This document shows positions 51,286-61,200 of a stretch of 64,000 bases of DNA, one piece after another. The stretch is from Paenibacillus sp. HWE-109 (GTDB taxonomy: Bacteria; Bacillota; Bacilli; Paenibacillales; NBRC-103111). Both the position numbers and the translations under genes were made by a program. Under the pieces are notes generated by a model, which saw only the letters and a program-made list of their open reading frames with translations, did no database searches and was not told the origin of the DNA. Within the stretch, counting starts at the first letter, position 1. Every line of letters begins with the position of its first letter. The DNA is taken from contig NZ_CP091881.1 in NCBI RefSeq assembly GCF_022163125.1, positions 8,773,501 to 8,837,500 of the forward strand. Reading direction: 5' to 3'.

Positions 51286-52260
51286 ATGGAGAGCAGTATG
51301 AATGAATTAAATAACCTTAGAACAAGCTCGATGCTGAAGAAGACGAAGTTTCAAGCGTTTAGGAAAAGATTCTATAGAGAGCGTCAAATCTGGATGCTTT
51401 GCATCCCGATTCTCCTCTTTATTGCGGTGATGCAGTACTTGCCTATGCTAGGCGTGATTACGGCTTTTATGAATTACATTCCTGGAACCTCTGTTTTTAA
51501 AAGTGAGTGGGTAGGCCTCCTGCATTTCAAAACATTCTTTGCCTCACCGGATTTCCCGATGATTATGCGCAATACGCTGGCCATCGGTGGGTTGAATATT
51601 TTATTTGGATTCCCAGCGCCGATCATATTGGCCTTACTGCTCAATGAAGTTCGCAGCAAGCCTTTTCGTAAATTTATTCAATCTACGTCCTACTTGCCTT
51701 ATTTTCTTTCCTGGGTAGTCATTGCCAGCATTACGTTTACCTTGTTTGGCAACGAAGGGGTTTTCAACGAATTTTTGCTGCGTTTCGGCTTCAGCGACCA
51801 ACCGATTTCCTTCCTGGGGGAAGGCGGCAAATATTACTGGGGGATTATCACAGGACTTGGCGTGTGGAAAAATGTTGGATGGAACTCGATCATTTATCTG
51901 TCGGCCATTACAAGTGTTGACCCTGAGCAGTATGATGCGGGGAAAGTGGATGGCCTCGGCAGATTTAAAAGCATCTGGCACATTACACTGCCTGCCATTC
52001 GTCCTACGATAGTCGTGCTGTGGATTCTGAGCTTGGGTAGTATTTTTACAGCAGGCCTAGAAGCTCCACTTTTGATCGGAAACTCGCAGACCAGGGACTA
52101 TTCGGAAGTCCTGGATACATACGTCTTCACGTATGGACTTCAACTCGGAAACTATTCGTTTGCAACCGCTATTGAACTAGTAAAATCAATCATCGCGGTC
52201 AGCTTAGTATTCGGGGCCAATCGCTTTACGAAAAAAGTGATGGATACGTCTATCTACTAG
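51286..52260 (+). CDS. Sugar ABC transporter permease, LplB type
   Basis: 324-residue membrane permease of the third importer. A basic N-terminal tail of ~40 residues is followed by six hydrophobic segments (MLCIPILLFIAVMQYLPMLGVITAF). EAA loop YDAGKVDGLGRFKSIWHITLPAIRP. ACGGAGG precedes the ATG. Confidence 0.91.
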   Translation: MESSMNELNNLRTSSMLKKTKFQAFRKRFYRERQIWMLCIPILLFIAVMQYLPMLGVITAFMNYIPGTSVFKSEWVGLLHFKTFFASPDFPMIMRNTLAIGGLNILFGFPAPIILALLLNEVRSKPFRKFIQSTSYLPYFLSWVVIASITFTLFGNEGVFNEFLLRFGFSDQPISFLGEGGKYYWGIITGLGVWKNVGWNSIIYLSAITSVDPEQYDAGKVDGLGRFKSIWHITLPAIRPTIVVLWILSLGSIFTAGLEAPLLIGNSQTRDYSEVLDTYVFTYGLQLGNYSFATAIELVKSIIAVSLVFGANRFTKKVMDTSIY

Positions 52261-52272
52261 GAGGAGCACACG

Positions 52273-53169
52273 ATGGTTACTGTATTCTCGAAACAATCGC
52301 TTGGGGGCAAAGTTTTTGATGTGATAAATATAATCGTTTTGCTCCTGTTTGGCTTGCTTGTTGTTTATCCTTTTTTAAACCTGCTTGCGCTGTCTTTCAA
52401 TGATGGCACGGATGCCTTGAAAGGTGGTATTTACTTATGGCCGCGCCAATTGTCGTTCAGCGCTTACGAATTCCTGTTTCAGGATAAAAGACTGCTTTCC
52501 AGTTTATCGATTTCGATCATGCGGGTCTTTATTGGTACGCTAACTTGTGTGTTATCAACGGGCCTCTTGGCTTATATAGTTACGATCAAACATTTCTCGG
52601 GAAGAAAGATGATGAAAGTCATCTTTATCATAACGATCTATTTTAGCGGTGGATTAATTCCGACTTATCTGGTTTTTCTTGGATTGGGACTAACGGATTC
52701 CTTCAATGTTTACTGGATTCCTGCTATGTTTAACGCGACTTGGATGCTTTATATGGCTTCTTATATGGAAGGTATTCCTGACTCCATGTTCGAGTCGGCC
52801 AGAATCGACGGGGCAAGCGAACTTGGCATATTCGTACGGATTGCCGTGCCGGTTTCGATTCCTGTGTGCGCCTCAATTGCTATTTTTAGTTCGGTGAGCC
52901 ACTGGAACTATTGGCTGGATACGGTGATCTACAATTCAAGCGGGAACTGGGACACGCTTCCCATTTATTTGAAAAGACTGCTTTTGGAAGTAGAAGCGTT
53001 CGAAGAGTTAAGAAATCCGTTAGCCCTCAGTGAAAAACTACGAGGATTATCGCCCACTACACTGCGTGCTGCCTTAACGATGATTGTTACGCTGCCGATC
53101 TTTTTCGTTTATCCGATTATGCAAAGATATTTTGTCGGCGGGCTTACGCTAGGCGCAGTCAAGGGATAA
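52273..53169 (+). CDS. Sugar ABC transporter permease, YtcP/LplC type
   Basis: 298-residue partner permease. EAA loop FESARIDGASELGIFVRIAVPVSIPV and ending QRYFVGGLTLGAVKG. AGGAGGAG precedes the ATG, 12 bp after the previous stop. Confidence 0.92.
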   Translation: MVTVFSKQSLGGKVFDVINIIVLLLFGLLVVYPFLNLLALSFNDGTDALKGGIYLWPRQLSFSAYEFLFQDKRLLSSLSISIMRVFIGTLTCVLSTGLLAYIVTIKHFSGRKMMKVIFIITIYFSGGLIPTYLVFLGLGLTDSFNVYWIPAMFNATWMLYMASYMEGIPDSMFESARIDGASELGIFVRIAVPVSIPVCASIAIFSSVSHWNYWLDTVIYNSSGNWDTLPIYLKRLLLEVEAFEELRNPLALSEKLRGLSPTTLRAALTMIVTLPIFFVYPIMQRYFVGGLTLGAVKG

Positions 53170-53196
53170 AGACCCCTATACTAGGAGGAAACAGAC

Positions 53197-54495
53197 ATGT
53201 CCAAAATTACTTTCTTAGGTGCGGGAAGCACCATATTCGCCAAAAACGTGTTAGGAGACTGCATGCTGACGCCAGCGCTTCAAGGCTTCGAACTTGCGCT
53301 GTTTGATATTGATGCGGAACGGTTGAAAGACTCGGAAAACATGCTTATTCATTTAAAGCAGACTTTGGGAAGCACATGTAGAGTCAAGTCGTACTCAGAT
53401 CGCAAGGAAGCCTTGCGTGGGGCTGCTTATGTGGTTAATGCGATTCAAGTAGGGGGCTATGATCCGTGTACGATAACCGATTTTGAAATTCCCAAAAAGT
53501 ACGGCTTGCGTCAAACGATTGCGGATACCGTCGGCATTGGCGGGATTTTTCGCAATTTGCGTACCATTCCGGTCATGCTGGATTTCGCCAAAGATATTCA
53601 GGAAGTATGTCCGGATGCCCTGTTTTTGAATTATACGAATCCGATGGCTGTATTGACGAATGTGATGAACACTTATGGCGGTGTGGAAACGGTTGGTTTG
53701 TGCCATAGTGTCCAGGTCTGCGTACCTCATATTTTCGAACATCTGGGGATGGACCATCAAGGTGTGCAGTGGAAAATTGCAGGCATTAATCATATGGCAT
53801 GGCTGCTGGAAGTTACCAAAGACGGTATCGATTTATATCCGGAAATCAAAGAACGTGCACGTGAGAAGCAGAAAGAAAAGCATGATGACATGGTTCGTTT
53901 TGAAATGATGCTTAGGTTCGGTTATTACATTACGGAATCTTCCGAGCACAATGCGGAGTACCATCCATATTTCATCAAACGGCAGTATCCGGAGCTTGTT
54001 GATCGATTTCATATTCCGCTTGATGAATACCCCCGCCGCTGCGTCAACCAGATAAATCGCTGGAAAACGATGCGCGAAGAACTTGTTAGTAACACGAGTT
54101 TGACGCATAAGAGAACGCTTGAATACGCCTCATACATCTTTGAAGCGATGGAAACGAACAATCCATTCAAAATCGGCGGGAATGTGATGAATACTGGTTT
54201 GATTACTAACCTGCCCAAAGAAGCTTGCGTGGAAGTTCCATGTTTGGTTGATTCAAGCGGCGTGAATCCGACCTATGTGGGGGATTTGCCTCCGCAATGC
54301 GCAGCACTCAACAGAACGAATATTAATACGCAACTCTTAACCATAGAGGCGGCGATGACCGGGAAGAAAGAGCATATCTATCACGCGGCATTACTAGATC
54401 CACACACGGCTGCAGAACTGTCGATCGACGATACGGTGGCGCTGTGCGACGAGCTTATCGAAGCACATGGAAATTGGCTTCCAGCTTATAAATAA
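53197..54495 (+). CDS. melA: GH4 alpha-galactosidase, MelA type
   Basis: 432-residue family GH4 enzyme that cleaves alpha-galactosides by an NAD- and metal-dependent oxidation-elimination mechanism; cytoplasmic. The N-terminal NAD-binding motif is ITFLGAGSTIFAKNVLGD. MelA-like landmarks follow: QVGGYDPCTITDFEIPKKYGLRQTIADTVGIGGIFRNLRTIP, the NYTNPMAV segment, the metal-binding CHS (Cys169, His170) and GINH (His199). TAGGAGG precedes the ATG, 27 bp after the permease gene. Sequence pattern and neighbours both point to melibiose/raffinose-type substrates; 6-phospho-alpha-glucosidase is less likely because uptake is by ABC, not PTS. Confidence 0.9.
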   Translation: MSKITFLGAGSTIFAKNVLGDCMLTPALQGFELALFDIDAERLKDSENMLIHLKQTLGSTCRVKSYSDRKEALRGAAYVVNAIQVGGYDPCTITDFEIPKKYGLRQTIADTVGIGGIFRNLRTIPVMLDFAKDIQEVCPDALFLNYTNPMAVLTNVMNTYGGVETVGLCHSVQVCVPHIFEHLGMDHQGVQWKIAGINHMAWLLEVTKDGIDLYPEIKERAREKQKEKHDDMVRFEMMLRFGYYITESSEHNAEYHPYFIKRQYPELVDRFHIPLDEYPRRCVNQINRWKTMREELVSNTSLTHKRTLEYASYIFEAMETNNPFKIGGNVMNTGLITNLPKEACVEVPCLVDSSGVNPTYVGDLPPQCAALNRTNINTQLLTIEAAMTGKKEHIYHAALLDPHTAAELSIDDTVALCDELIEAHGNWLPAYK

Positions 54496-54535
54496 GGCGA
54501 TAGGAAGATTTCCTTCAGGGACGGTGGAGTATTCA

Positions 54536-56032
54536 GTGGCTGAGAAAGAAATTATGATTGATTCTTCTAATGAGCAGCTCAAAAGTGCTTTTCATTGGGC
54601 AAAGTCCAAAGCCAAATCCTATGTAAGAACGGGTATGGAGGGTCTGATTAACCAAGATGAAACAGGTCGCCATTTACCGGAAATCAAGTCGTATATACCC
54701 TCCTATTGGGCGGGATATGCGCATCGCTCTGCTTTCTATTCGCGGGATATGGCTCACCAAATGTCGGGCGCTCATTTGTTGGGCCTTGTCCTGGAGAACT
54801 TCTCCATGCTCAAGGCCTTTGCTGGAACAGCTAGTGAACTGCACCAATGGTACCCGGCTTGGGCGCTTAATTTTGATGGCTCTTTGTTTCAATTAGACTA
54901 CCGCAACGCCAATGAATTTGTAAGAGAAGTTCCCGCTGTGTTCGAGTTAGTGGAGAAAGCCTACAACTTATACCTATGGACGGGTGACGAGAATTATTTG
55001 AATGATACAACGCTGTGGACTTACTACACCAAATCAGTAACTGATTTTATACGTCTTCATGATAATCAACTGATAAACGAAGTCGCGGAAGGAACCGGAA
55101 GAGGCATTTTCGATGGCGCAGCATCCTACGATGAACACTGCGGCGAAGCTATTGTGGAAGCGGGGGACGGCATCGCGTCCCAGTATCAAGCGCTGCTGGC
55201 TTATGCCCAGTTATCCAAAGCCAAAGGCGATATCGCGAATTACGAGGCATTCAATGATAAAGCGAGCGCTTTGAAAACATACTTCAACACAGATTGGGGA
55301 GTTAGGGGTATTGAGTCAGGCTATGTGAGAGGCTATGAGGCTAGCGGCCAAGCCTACAGCAGCTTCGGCAAAGAAGCTAGCTGGTTCATGCCGATGAAGA
55401 AACTGACAGAAGCCGGCGAACGGACCGATCAATTCCTTATCCTGATCGACAGCATGTGCGAGATGCCCGGACAAGCGCCGGCAAATATCGAGGCATTCAC
55501 GTATTTGCCGGATACATTTTTCCCTTATGGCCAAAATGAGTTGGGCTGGAAGTGGATGAAGTTTATCATCGACAGGCTGGACGAACCGCATGAGATCAGC
55601 AGCCAAGGAACAAACGGCGATTATCCGGAAGTGTCCTATACGTTAATCAGTCAAACAATTGAAGGATTGATGGGGGTGACCCCGAATGCACCGCATAACG
55701 GGCTGTCCTCCTTATCCAGATTGCCGCAAGAGATCCAATGGCTGGCAGTGAATCATCTAGCTTTGGGAGACTGCGATATCTACCTGAGACATGACGGTGC
55801 GACCAAGAGTACGCTAAGGAATAATTCCGCTGCGAGTGCGGTTAGTTGGGAAGCTCAGTTTGTAGGCGTTTGCCGAATTATTCTAGTGAACGGGTTAGCC
55901 ATGAAGGCAGAAATCAAAACCGTTAACGGTGTAATGATCAGTTGTGTTACAGTCCAGGTGGCGGTAGGGGAGAGTGTGACAGCGGTACCTTTGAAAGAGC
56001 AGGGAGGGACTGGGCATGAGTTCGATATATGA
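54536..56032 (+). CDS. Alpha/alpha-toroid glycosidase-like protein, function unknown
   Basis: 498-residue cytoplasmic protein rich in helices and aromatic residues, with segments such as AGYAHRSAFYSRDMAHQMSGAHLLGL, WYPAWALNFDGSLFQLDY, YNLYLWTGDENYLND and YPEVSYTLISQTIEGLMGV. The pattern suits an (alpha/alpha)6 toroid, as in many glycosidases. I cannot place it in a defined family. GGTGGAG lies 6 bp before the GTG at 54536; the frame also has an ATG at 54467 inside melA, without a clear ribosome site. Its position between melA and a peptidase gene suggests a role on the same imported glycan. Acidic residues in ASYDEHCGEAIVEAGDG are candidate catalytic groups. Confidence 0.65.
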   Translation: MAEKEIMIDSSNEQLKSAFHWAKSKAKSYVRTGMEGLINQDETGRHLPEIKSYIPSYWAGYAHRSAFYSRDMAHQMSGAHLLGLVLENFSMLKAFAGTASELHQWYPAWALNFDGSLFQLDYRNANEFVREVPAVFELVEKAYNLYLWTGDENYLNDTTLWTYYTKSVTDFIRLHDNQLINEVAEGTGRGIFDGAASYDEHCGEAIVEAGDGIASQYQALLAYAQLSKAKGDIANYEAFNDKASALKTYFNTDWGVRGIESGYVRGYEASGQAYSSFGKEASWFMPMKKLTEAGERTDQFLILIDSMCEMPGQAPANIEAFTYLPDTFFPYGQNELGWKWMKFIIDRLDEPHEISSQGTNGDYPEVSYTLISQTIEGLMGVTPNAPHNGLSSLSRLPQEIQWLAVNHLALGDCDIYLRHDGATKSTLRNNSAASAVSWEAQFVGVCRIILVNGLAMKAEIKTVNGVMISCVTVQVAVGESVTAVPLKEQGGTGHEFDI

Positions 56033-57122
56033 GATGAGATTGCACAAACTGCGTGGTTATTTGGAGAAAGAACGAATTGAGATTGCTTTGATCACGAATC
56101 CGACGAATATTTATTACTACACAGGATTCCATTCGAATCCACATGAGCGATTTATGGGGCTGATCGTTGATCTGGGCAGGGCTAGGGAAAGTATGATCCT
56201 TCCTGCTCTGGATTTGGAAGCTGCGCAGCAGCATGCTTTTGTTCGCGAACTGATTCCCTGCTCGGATAGCGAGAATCCTTACAACCTGTTGAGAGAGCAA
56301 GTGGGTAGAACACGAATAGGTGCGTTGGGTTTGGAAAAGAAAGCGGTCAATCTTCACCAGGTGGAGCAATTGCAGGGATTGTTTGCCGGGTTGCAAGTTA
56401 TGGATATCGAGCCATTTATCATAAAAGAACGGTTGGTGAAATCTGAACAAGATCTTGTCAGCATCCGTCGGGCGGTAGATATTGCCGAGAAAGTACTCGA
56501 GAGCACCGTACAAAATGTCAGAGTTGGCATGATGGAACAAGAACTTGCCGCTGAATTGGCATACAAGATGAGGATGTTCGGCGGCGATAAGCCCGCGTTC
56601 GAATCGATTATCTTAACCGGAAAAAGGTCAGCCATGCCGCATGGCAAACCAGGTGCCTGCGCAATCCAGGAGAACGATTTTGTGCTCTTCGATTTTGGCG
56701 TATATATGGAAGGCTTCTGCTCGGATATCACGCGTACGTTTCTAATGGGAGAAGGAACCAAGGAGCAATCCACGATTTATGAAACGGTTCTAACGGCGAA
56801 TTTGGCAGCTATTCAGGCGGTCAAGGTTGGCTTCCCATACGGAACTATCGATCAAGCAGGAAGAAGTGTCATTGCAGCTATGGGTTACGGCGCTTATTTC
56901 AATAATCGCATCGGTCATGGTCTAGGAATGGATTTGCATGAAGCGCCTTCCATACATGGTGAGAGCGAGATGCTCATTGAGCCCGGTCATGTATTCACGA
57001 TTGAACCGGGGATTTACTTGTCTTCGCTTGGCGGGGTGCGTATCGAGGATGACGTGTATGTGCATCCCGATGGCCATGTCGAAGTGTTGACACGCTATCC
57101 AAAGCAATTGCGCAGATTATAA
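56016..57122 (+). CDS. M24-family metallopeptidase (Xaa-Pro aminopeptidase-like)
   Basis: 368-residue cytoplasmic peptidase of the pita-bread fold. The N-terminal creatinase-like domain has ALITNPTNIYYYTGFHSNPHERFMGLIVD. The catalytic domain has metal ligands in FDFGVYMEGFCSDITRTF (two Asp), GHGLGMDLHEAPSIH (His), FTIEPGIY (Glu) and VRIEDDVYV (Glu). The start overlaps the toroid gene by 17 bp, and GGGAGGGA precedes it. A peptidase in a sugar operon is unusual but recurs with this importer type. Substrate unknown. Confidence 0.9.
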   Translation: MSSIYEMRLHKLRGYLEKERIEIALITNPTNIYYYTGFHSNPHERFMGLIVDLGRARESMILPALDLEAAQQHAFVRELIPCSDSENPYNLLREQVGRTRIGALGLEKKAVNLHQVEQLQGLFAGLQVMDIEPFIIKERLVKSEQDLVSIRRAVDIAEKVLESTVQNVRVGMMEQELAAELAYKMRMFGGDKPAFESIILTGKRSAMPHGKPGACAIQENDFVLFDFGVYMEGFCSDITRTFLMGEGTKEQSTIYETVLTANLAAIQAVKVGFPYGTIDQAGRSVIAAMGYGAYFNNRIGHGLGMDLHEAPSIHGESEMLIEPGHVFTIEPGIYLSSLGGVRIEDDVYVHPDGHVEVLTRYPKQLRRL

Positions 57123-57129
57123 GATGGCA

Positions 57130-57179
57130 GAAAGAGGTTGTTCCCTGAGTCAATGAATGACTAAGGAAACAACCTCTTT
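57130..57179. terminator. Bidirectional terminator
   Basis: AAAGAGGTTGTTTCC-type arms: AAAGAGGTTGTT from 57131 and AACAACCTCTTT to 57179. It lies between the convergent peptidase and LacI genes. Confidence 0.88.
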
Positions 57180-57180
57180 C

Positions 57181-58146
57181 TTATACCGTGTGTACCGAAT
57201 TGCCTTTGACCAATGTCACATAGATTCGTTCGTGGTCGATCTTTTTATCATCAATCAGCTTTAAAAGCTGTTCAGAAGCCAAAGCTCCCCATTTTCGCTT
57301 CGAATAATCAATTGTTGCAAGGCGGGGTTCTGTATACTGTGTCAATTCGATATTATCGAACCCGATAATATGAATGTGTGTGCCTATCTTGTACTCGGAT
57401 TCCTTCACGGCATTATATAAGCCAATAGCCATCTCATCGTTCAAACAGAAGACTGCAACAGGTTCCGTATATTCCTGAATGATCTGCTTGGCGGCTTCTT
57501 CACCGGCAGATTTGTTGAAATCGCCTTGAATCTGCGTATAGGCAAGAGGTTGATGGCGATCCACGACTTGACGGACAGCCAGAAGGCGCTGCATCGAATC
57601 AAATGAGGCTTCAGGCCCTGCTATGACATAGATCTTGCGATGTCCTTTTTCAATCAGGTACTCCATGGCTAATGCGGCGCCTGCCTTATTATCGAGCAGA
57701 ACTTGATTCACATTCGCATGGTGTAGCTCCCGGTCGAGCACAACCAGCTTATGCCCGCGCTCCGCATATTGAAGCAGCTCTTCGCTGGAGAAAGAGGCGT
57801 CAAGCACGATAGCGCCGTCGATATTCCGTTCCGGCAGCAGACGATGGGATTGCACGCCGCTGCATACGATTAAGTCATAGCCTTGTTTATTCAGCACTTC
57901 TTTGATTCCCTGCAGCAGTTCTCCATAGAATGCTCCAGTAAAATCCGTAAGAAATACCCCGATAATCTTAGTTTCCTGTTTCTTCAGTGATCTGGCCGCT
58001 GCATTCGGGACGTAATTTAATTCCTTGGCCACGGCTAGTATTCTTGAGCTCGTTTCCTTCGTCACTTTGGGGTTCCCGTTTATCGCGTAGGATACCGTGG
58101 AGATCGAGACCCCCGCTTTTTTCGCGATATCTTTAATACTAACCAC
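57181..58146 (-). CDS. LacI-family transcriptional regulator
   Basis: 321-residue repressor. Helix-turn-helix VSIKDIAKKAGVSISTVSYAINGNPKVTKETSSRIL, then KIIGVFLTDFTGAFYGELLQGIKEVLNKQGYDLIV, AIVLDASFSSEELL, FCLNDEMAIGLYNAVKE and HIIGFDNIELTQYTEPRLATIDY. GGGGCGG lies upstream of the start. It follows the phosphorylase gene on the same strand 80 bp later and is the natural candidate to bind the CGAAACGTTTCG operators at 61619 and 61769. Confidence 0.92.
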   Translation of the reverse strand: MVSIKDIAKKAGVSISTVSYAINGNPKVTKETSSRILAVAKELNYVPNAAARSLKKQETKIIGVFLTDFTGAFYGELLQGIKEVLNKQGYDLIVCSGVQSHRLLPERNIDGAIVLDASFSSEELLQYAERGHKLVVLDRELHHANVNQVLLDNKAGAALAMEYLIEKGHRKIYVIAGPEASFDSMQRLLAVRQVVDRHQPLAYTQIQGDFNKSAGEEAAKQIIQEYTEPVAVFCLNDEMAIGLYNAVKESEYKIGTHIHIIGFDNIELTQYTEPRLATIDYSKRKWGALASEQLLKLIDDKKIDHERIYVTLVKGNSVHTV

Positions 58147-58226
58147 AATAACCGCCCCTATCGTTCATGCCATCGTTGCCTTTACTATATCAATATATCG
58201 CAGTTTTCGAAAGATCGCCCGTTCCA

Positions 58227-61200
58227 CTAGATGTAAATGGCAATAACATTATTTGCGTCGCTTAACATATTCGCTAACTGCTCGTGGCGAACTCTAGTAC
58301 CACCATGGCGATAACGGTTGGGCAGGACTTCGGTTTCTGCTGTATGACCATTAATCACGATACGGCATTCCGCTGATCCGCTGATATGATATTCGAAACT
58401 TACACGGCGGTTCATCCAGGCAAAATCGAATCGAAGACCGTCCATGTCCGTCGGAAGCACAGGATCAATGATCAGATCGCCTCCCTCTTGGCGAATACCG
58501 AGGCAGTTGGAGATAAGTTGATTCATGTAGATTCCCGGTCCGCTAGAGTAGATTCTCCAGCCGCCTTTAACCGGAACTTTTCCTTCGATCAGCTCCTGGA
58601 AGCGTTCTTGGGCATCATAACGGGTATTGAATTTGCCGTCTGAGCTGCTAAAGTAGGCATTGCTTTGGCGCAATTCGGCGTTCGGCACCACTTCTCTTAG
58701 TCCGATCGGGTTAATCATAGCCAGGCCCAGCCAGGCTTCGTCGACCTTGCCGAGCTTCGCCATCGCCTCTACGAAGCGGATATGTGCGTGTACATACTGC
58801 AGCCCGACTTCACGGCCAAAGTTCGACGCTTGCTCCGCACGTTTGAAGTGCGTGCTTACCCCTCCGGCATATCGTGCTGGGCGGTTCATCAAGCGTACGC
58901 CATCAGGGCAGTACAGTTCCTGCTTGATAAGCCTATAATGAGATTCTGCCTGCTCTTCAGTCAGCAATTCGGCGATCATGCTGCGCGTCATCGGCAGCAA
59001 TCGATACTGAATGCCCGTCTTCGTATCGGTCGGATGCAGCATAAGCTCGGCTTCCCCCGGTTTCTCCATATACACGAAGCCGGGAATGACATCCTTTTGC
59101 AGCATATAGTGATTGAAATCGGCTTGAATGCCAACTGCCAGCTCGGCGAGCTCCGCAGAGAACACTTGGTGTTCATCCGTTAAAGCGGCGGATAATTGAT
59201 TCAGCACTTGATAGGTCAATGCGACCGTCCAACTGCTGATCATATACTGCTTGAGCTGCGCATTGGCTGGCTGAAGCGTATCGTCCCAGTCCCCGTCGCC
59301 ATAAGCGGACAAATGCGTACCATGAAGGAAGTGATTCTTCATATAAGTCAACTGCTTCTGAACATGCTCAAGCAGGGTAGGGCATTGATCGGTGAAGGCG
59401 AAATCCTTCCGCTGCGTATAGGGAATTCGTTCTTGAAGAATGCCGTAATCGTGCGTAGCCGAGATATAATCGGCGACAACTTTAAGCGGCCATACAATGA
59501 TATCGCCATGACTTTCTTCTTGCTGGATGCGATAGTATTGATCGAACATAAACCACTGCGGCCAGTTTCCGTCATCCTCATATTGATGGGCATACACAGT
59601 TTTGATAATTTCGCGCACTTGCTCGTATTTCTGTGTTGCCATGAAGTATTCCGTAGGTCCCTGACAGACGTCTCGCGTGCCCCAAGCGGCTCCGCCGTAC
59701 TGCTCCAGCCCGTGCGGCACGGAATAATGGACGAGCATATTATGGGTGTACCACCAAGCAAGGGCATTCACCTTATTGAGTGCTTCCGTCGCTTCACCAT
59801 TGTGCGATAATTGGAAACCATTCATTACATTGCCAAAATAGTCACGGTATCGTTCAATTTCTACAGCCGTATTGGGCTTCACAAATGGCAGCTCTTCGCC
59901 ATGAATAAGGCCTTGAACCGTCAAGCTCCATTCCGGGCAGGCGCTTAGTTCAAGCACAACGAGCGAAGAGGAACTTGGATCGACCTTATCGGCTAAGGCT
60001 GTCTCGTTAGCCACGGTCACATCCGCTCCGGTGAGCTTCATACGGTAACACAGGTCTGGCAGGGTGCTGCTGTTGTCTGAGCCTTCTCCAGCACGGAACA
60101 CCAGAACCTCGCCCTCACGTTCCATGTGGGAAGGAACACCGTACTCATTATTGTTCATGGTTACCTGATTCGTAACGAGATAGCGGTAGGGAGCTCCACT
60201 TGCAGATTGTACGGTTAGATGAACCTCCGGCGTGTCCAATGTTGTGAGGTTCGTGACAATAATCGTATCGTCAGCCGTTTTGTAGGTCCACCGCACATAA
60301 TTGAAGCCAATCTCGTACATTGAAGGCATCGTGAGCATGCGGAATTTATTATGCAGCTCAATATAGATCCTCTGGCCTGATGTCTTGAGCACATTCAGCG
60401 CATTGCGGGCATTCGTCAGTATTTTGTTGGCGGAGGTGTTTCCCACCACAAGCTGCGAGTTGAATATCCCGTACATATATGAGGTGGTAGTAAGCACATG
60501 CTCGTTCATCCTGGCATTATCCCCAGTCATGAGGATATGTCCATGCGGACGCTCTACAAGCAGCTCCTTCTCTTTTAACACGACATGCTCGTGCCCCTCT
60601 GTGAAGAAAGACAGTAGAATACCATTCTCCCATTCCTCTTGATGACGGCTAGGGAAAGAGCGCTCGATCTCCTCTAATGTCAAAGATTCAACTAGAAGCG
60701 GCTCACCAATTCGAGGATGTAGGTTGACCGAGATAAGTTCTTCATCCCACTTTTTATCCAAAGCTTCAGCATGTGCCCATGCTTCCTCTATGTCATGATG
60801 GTATGCCAGGCTAACAACCGCATCTGGATGGTGAGGCTTGAACAGACCGTAAAAAACAAATCGCGCCATGCCATCGACAATCACACGCTTTGATTGCAGA
60901 GCCGTATAGGCAAATTCATATTGATAGATCTCGCTGGGCAGCTTGACCTGCGTCAATGCTTCTGGCTTGTTCGTTGCCTTATAGGATAAGCCGAAAAATT
61001 GGAAACCATCTGTTGCATATTCCGCAGCATGGGTTAAAGCACCCTGCTGCAAATAAGGGAATTGTCCCTGTTGCGGCATATTTTGCCTAGAACAGACTAC
61101 CCAGCCTTTGATAGGGTCTTGAAAGACCGAATGGTCGATGTATTGGGACAGATACGCTTCATTCGATCTGACAGCGCCTTGATCCGCAATGCCGACATCT

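Noticed and set aside
54467..54535. Earlier ATG of the toroid protein inside melA
   Set aside because: No ribosome site there; GGTGGAG precedes the GTG at 54536. Kept as a minor alternative.
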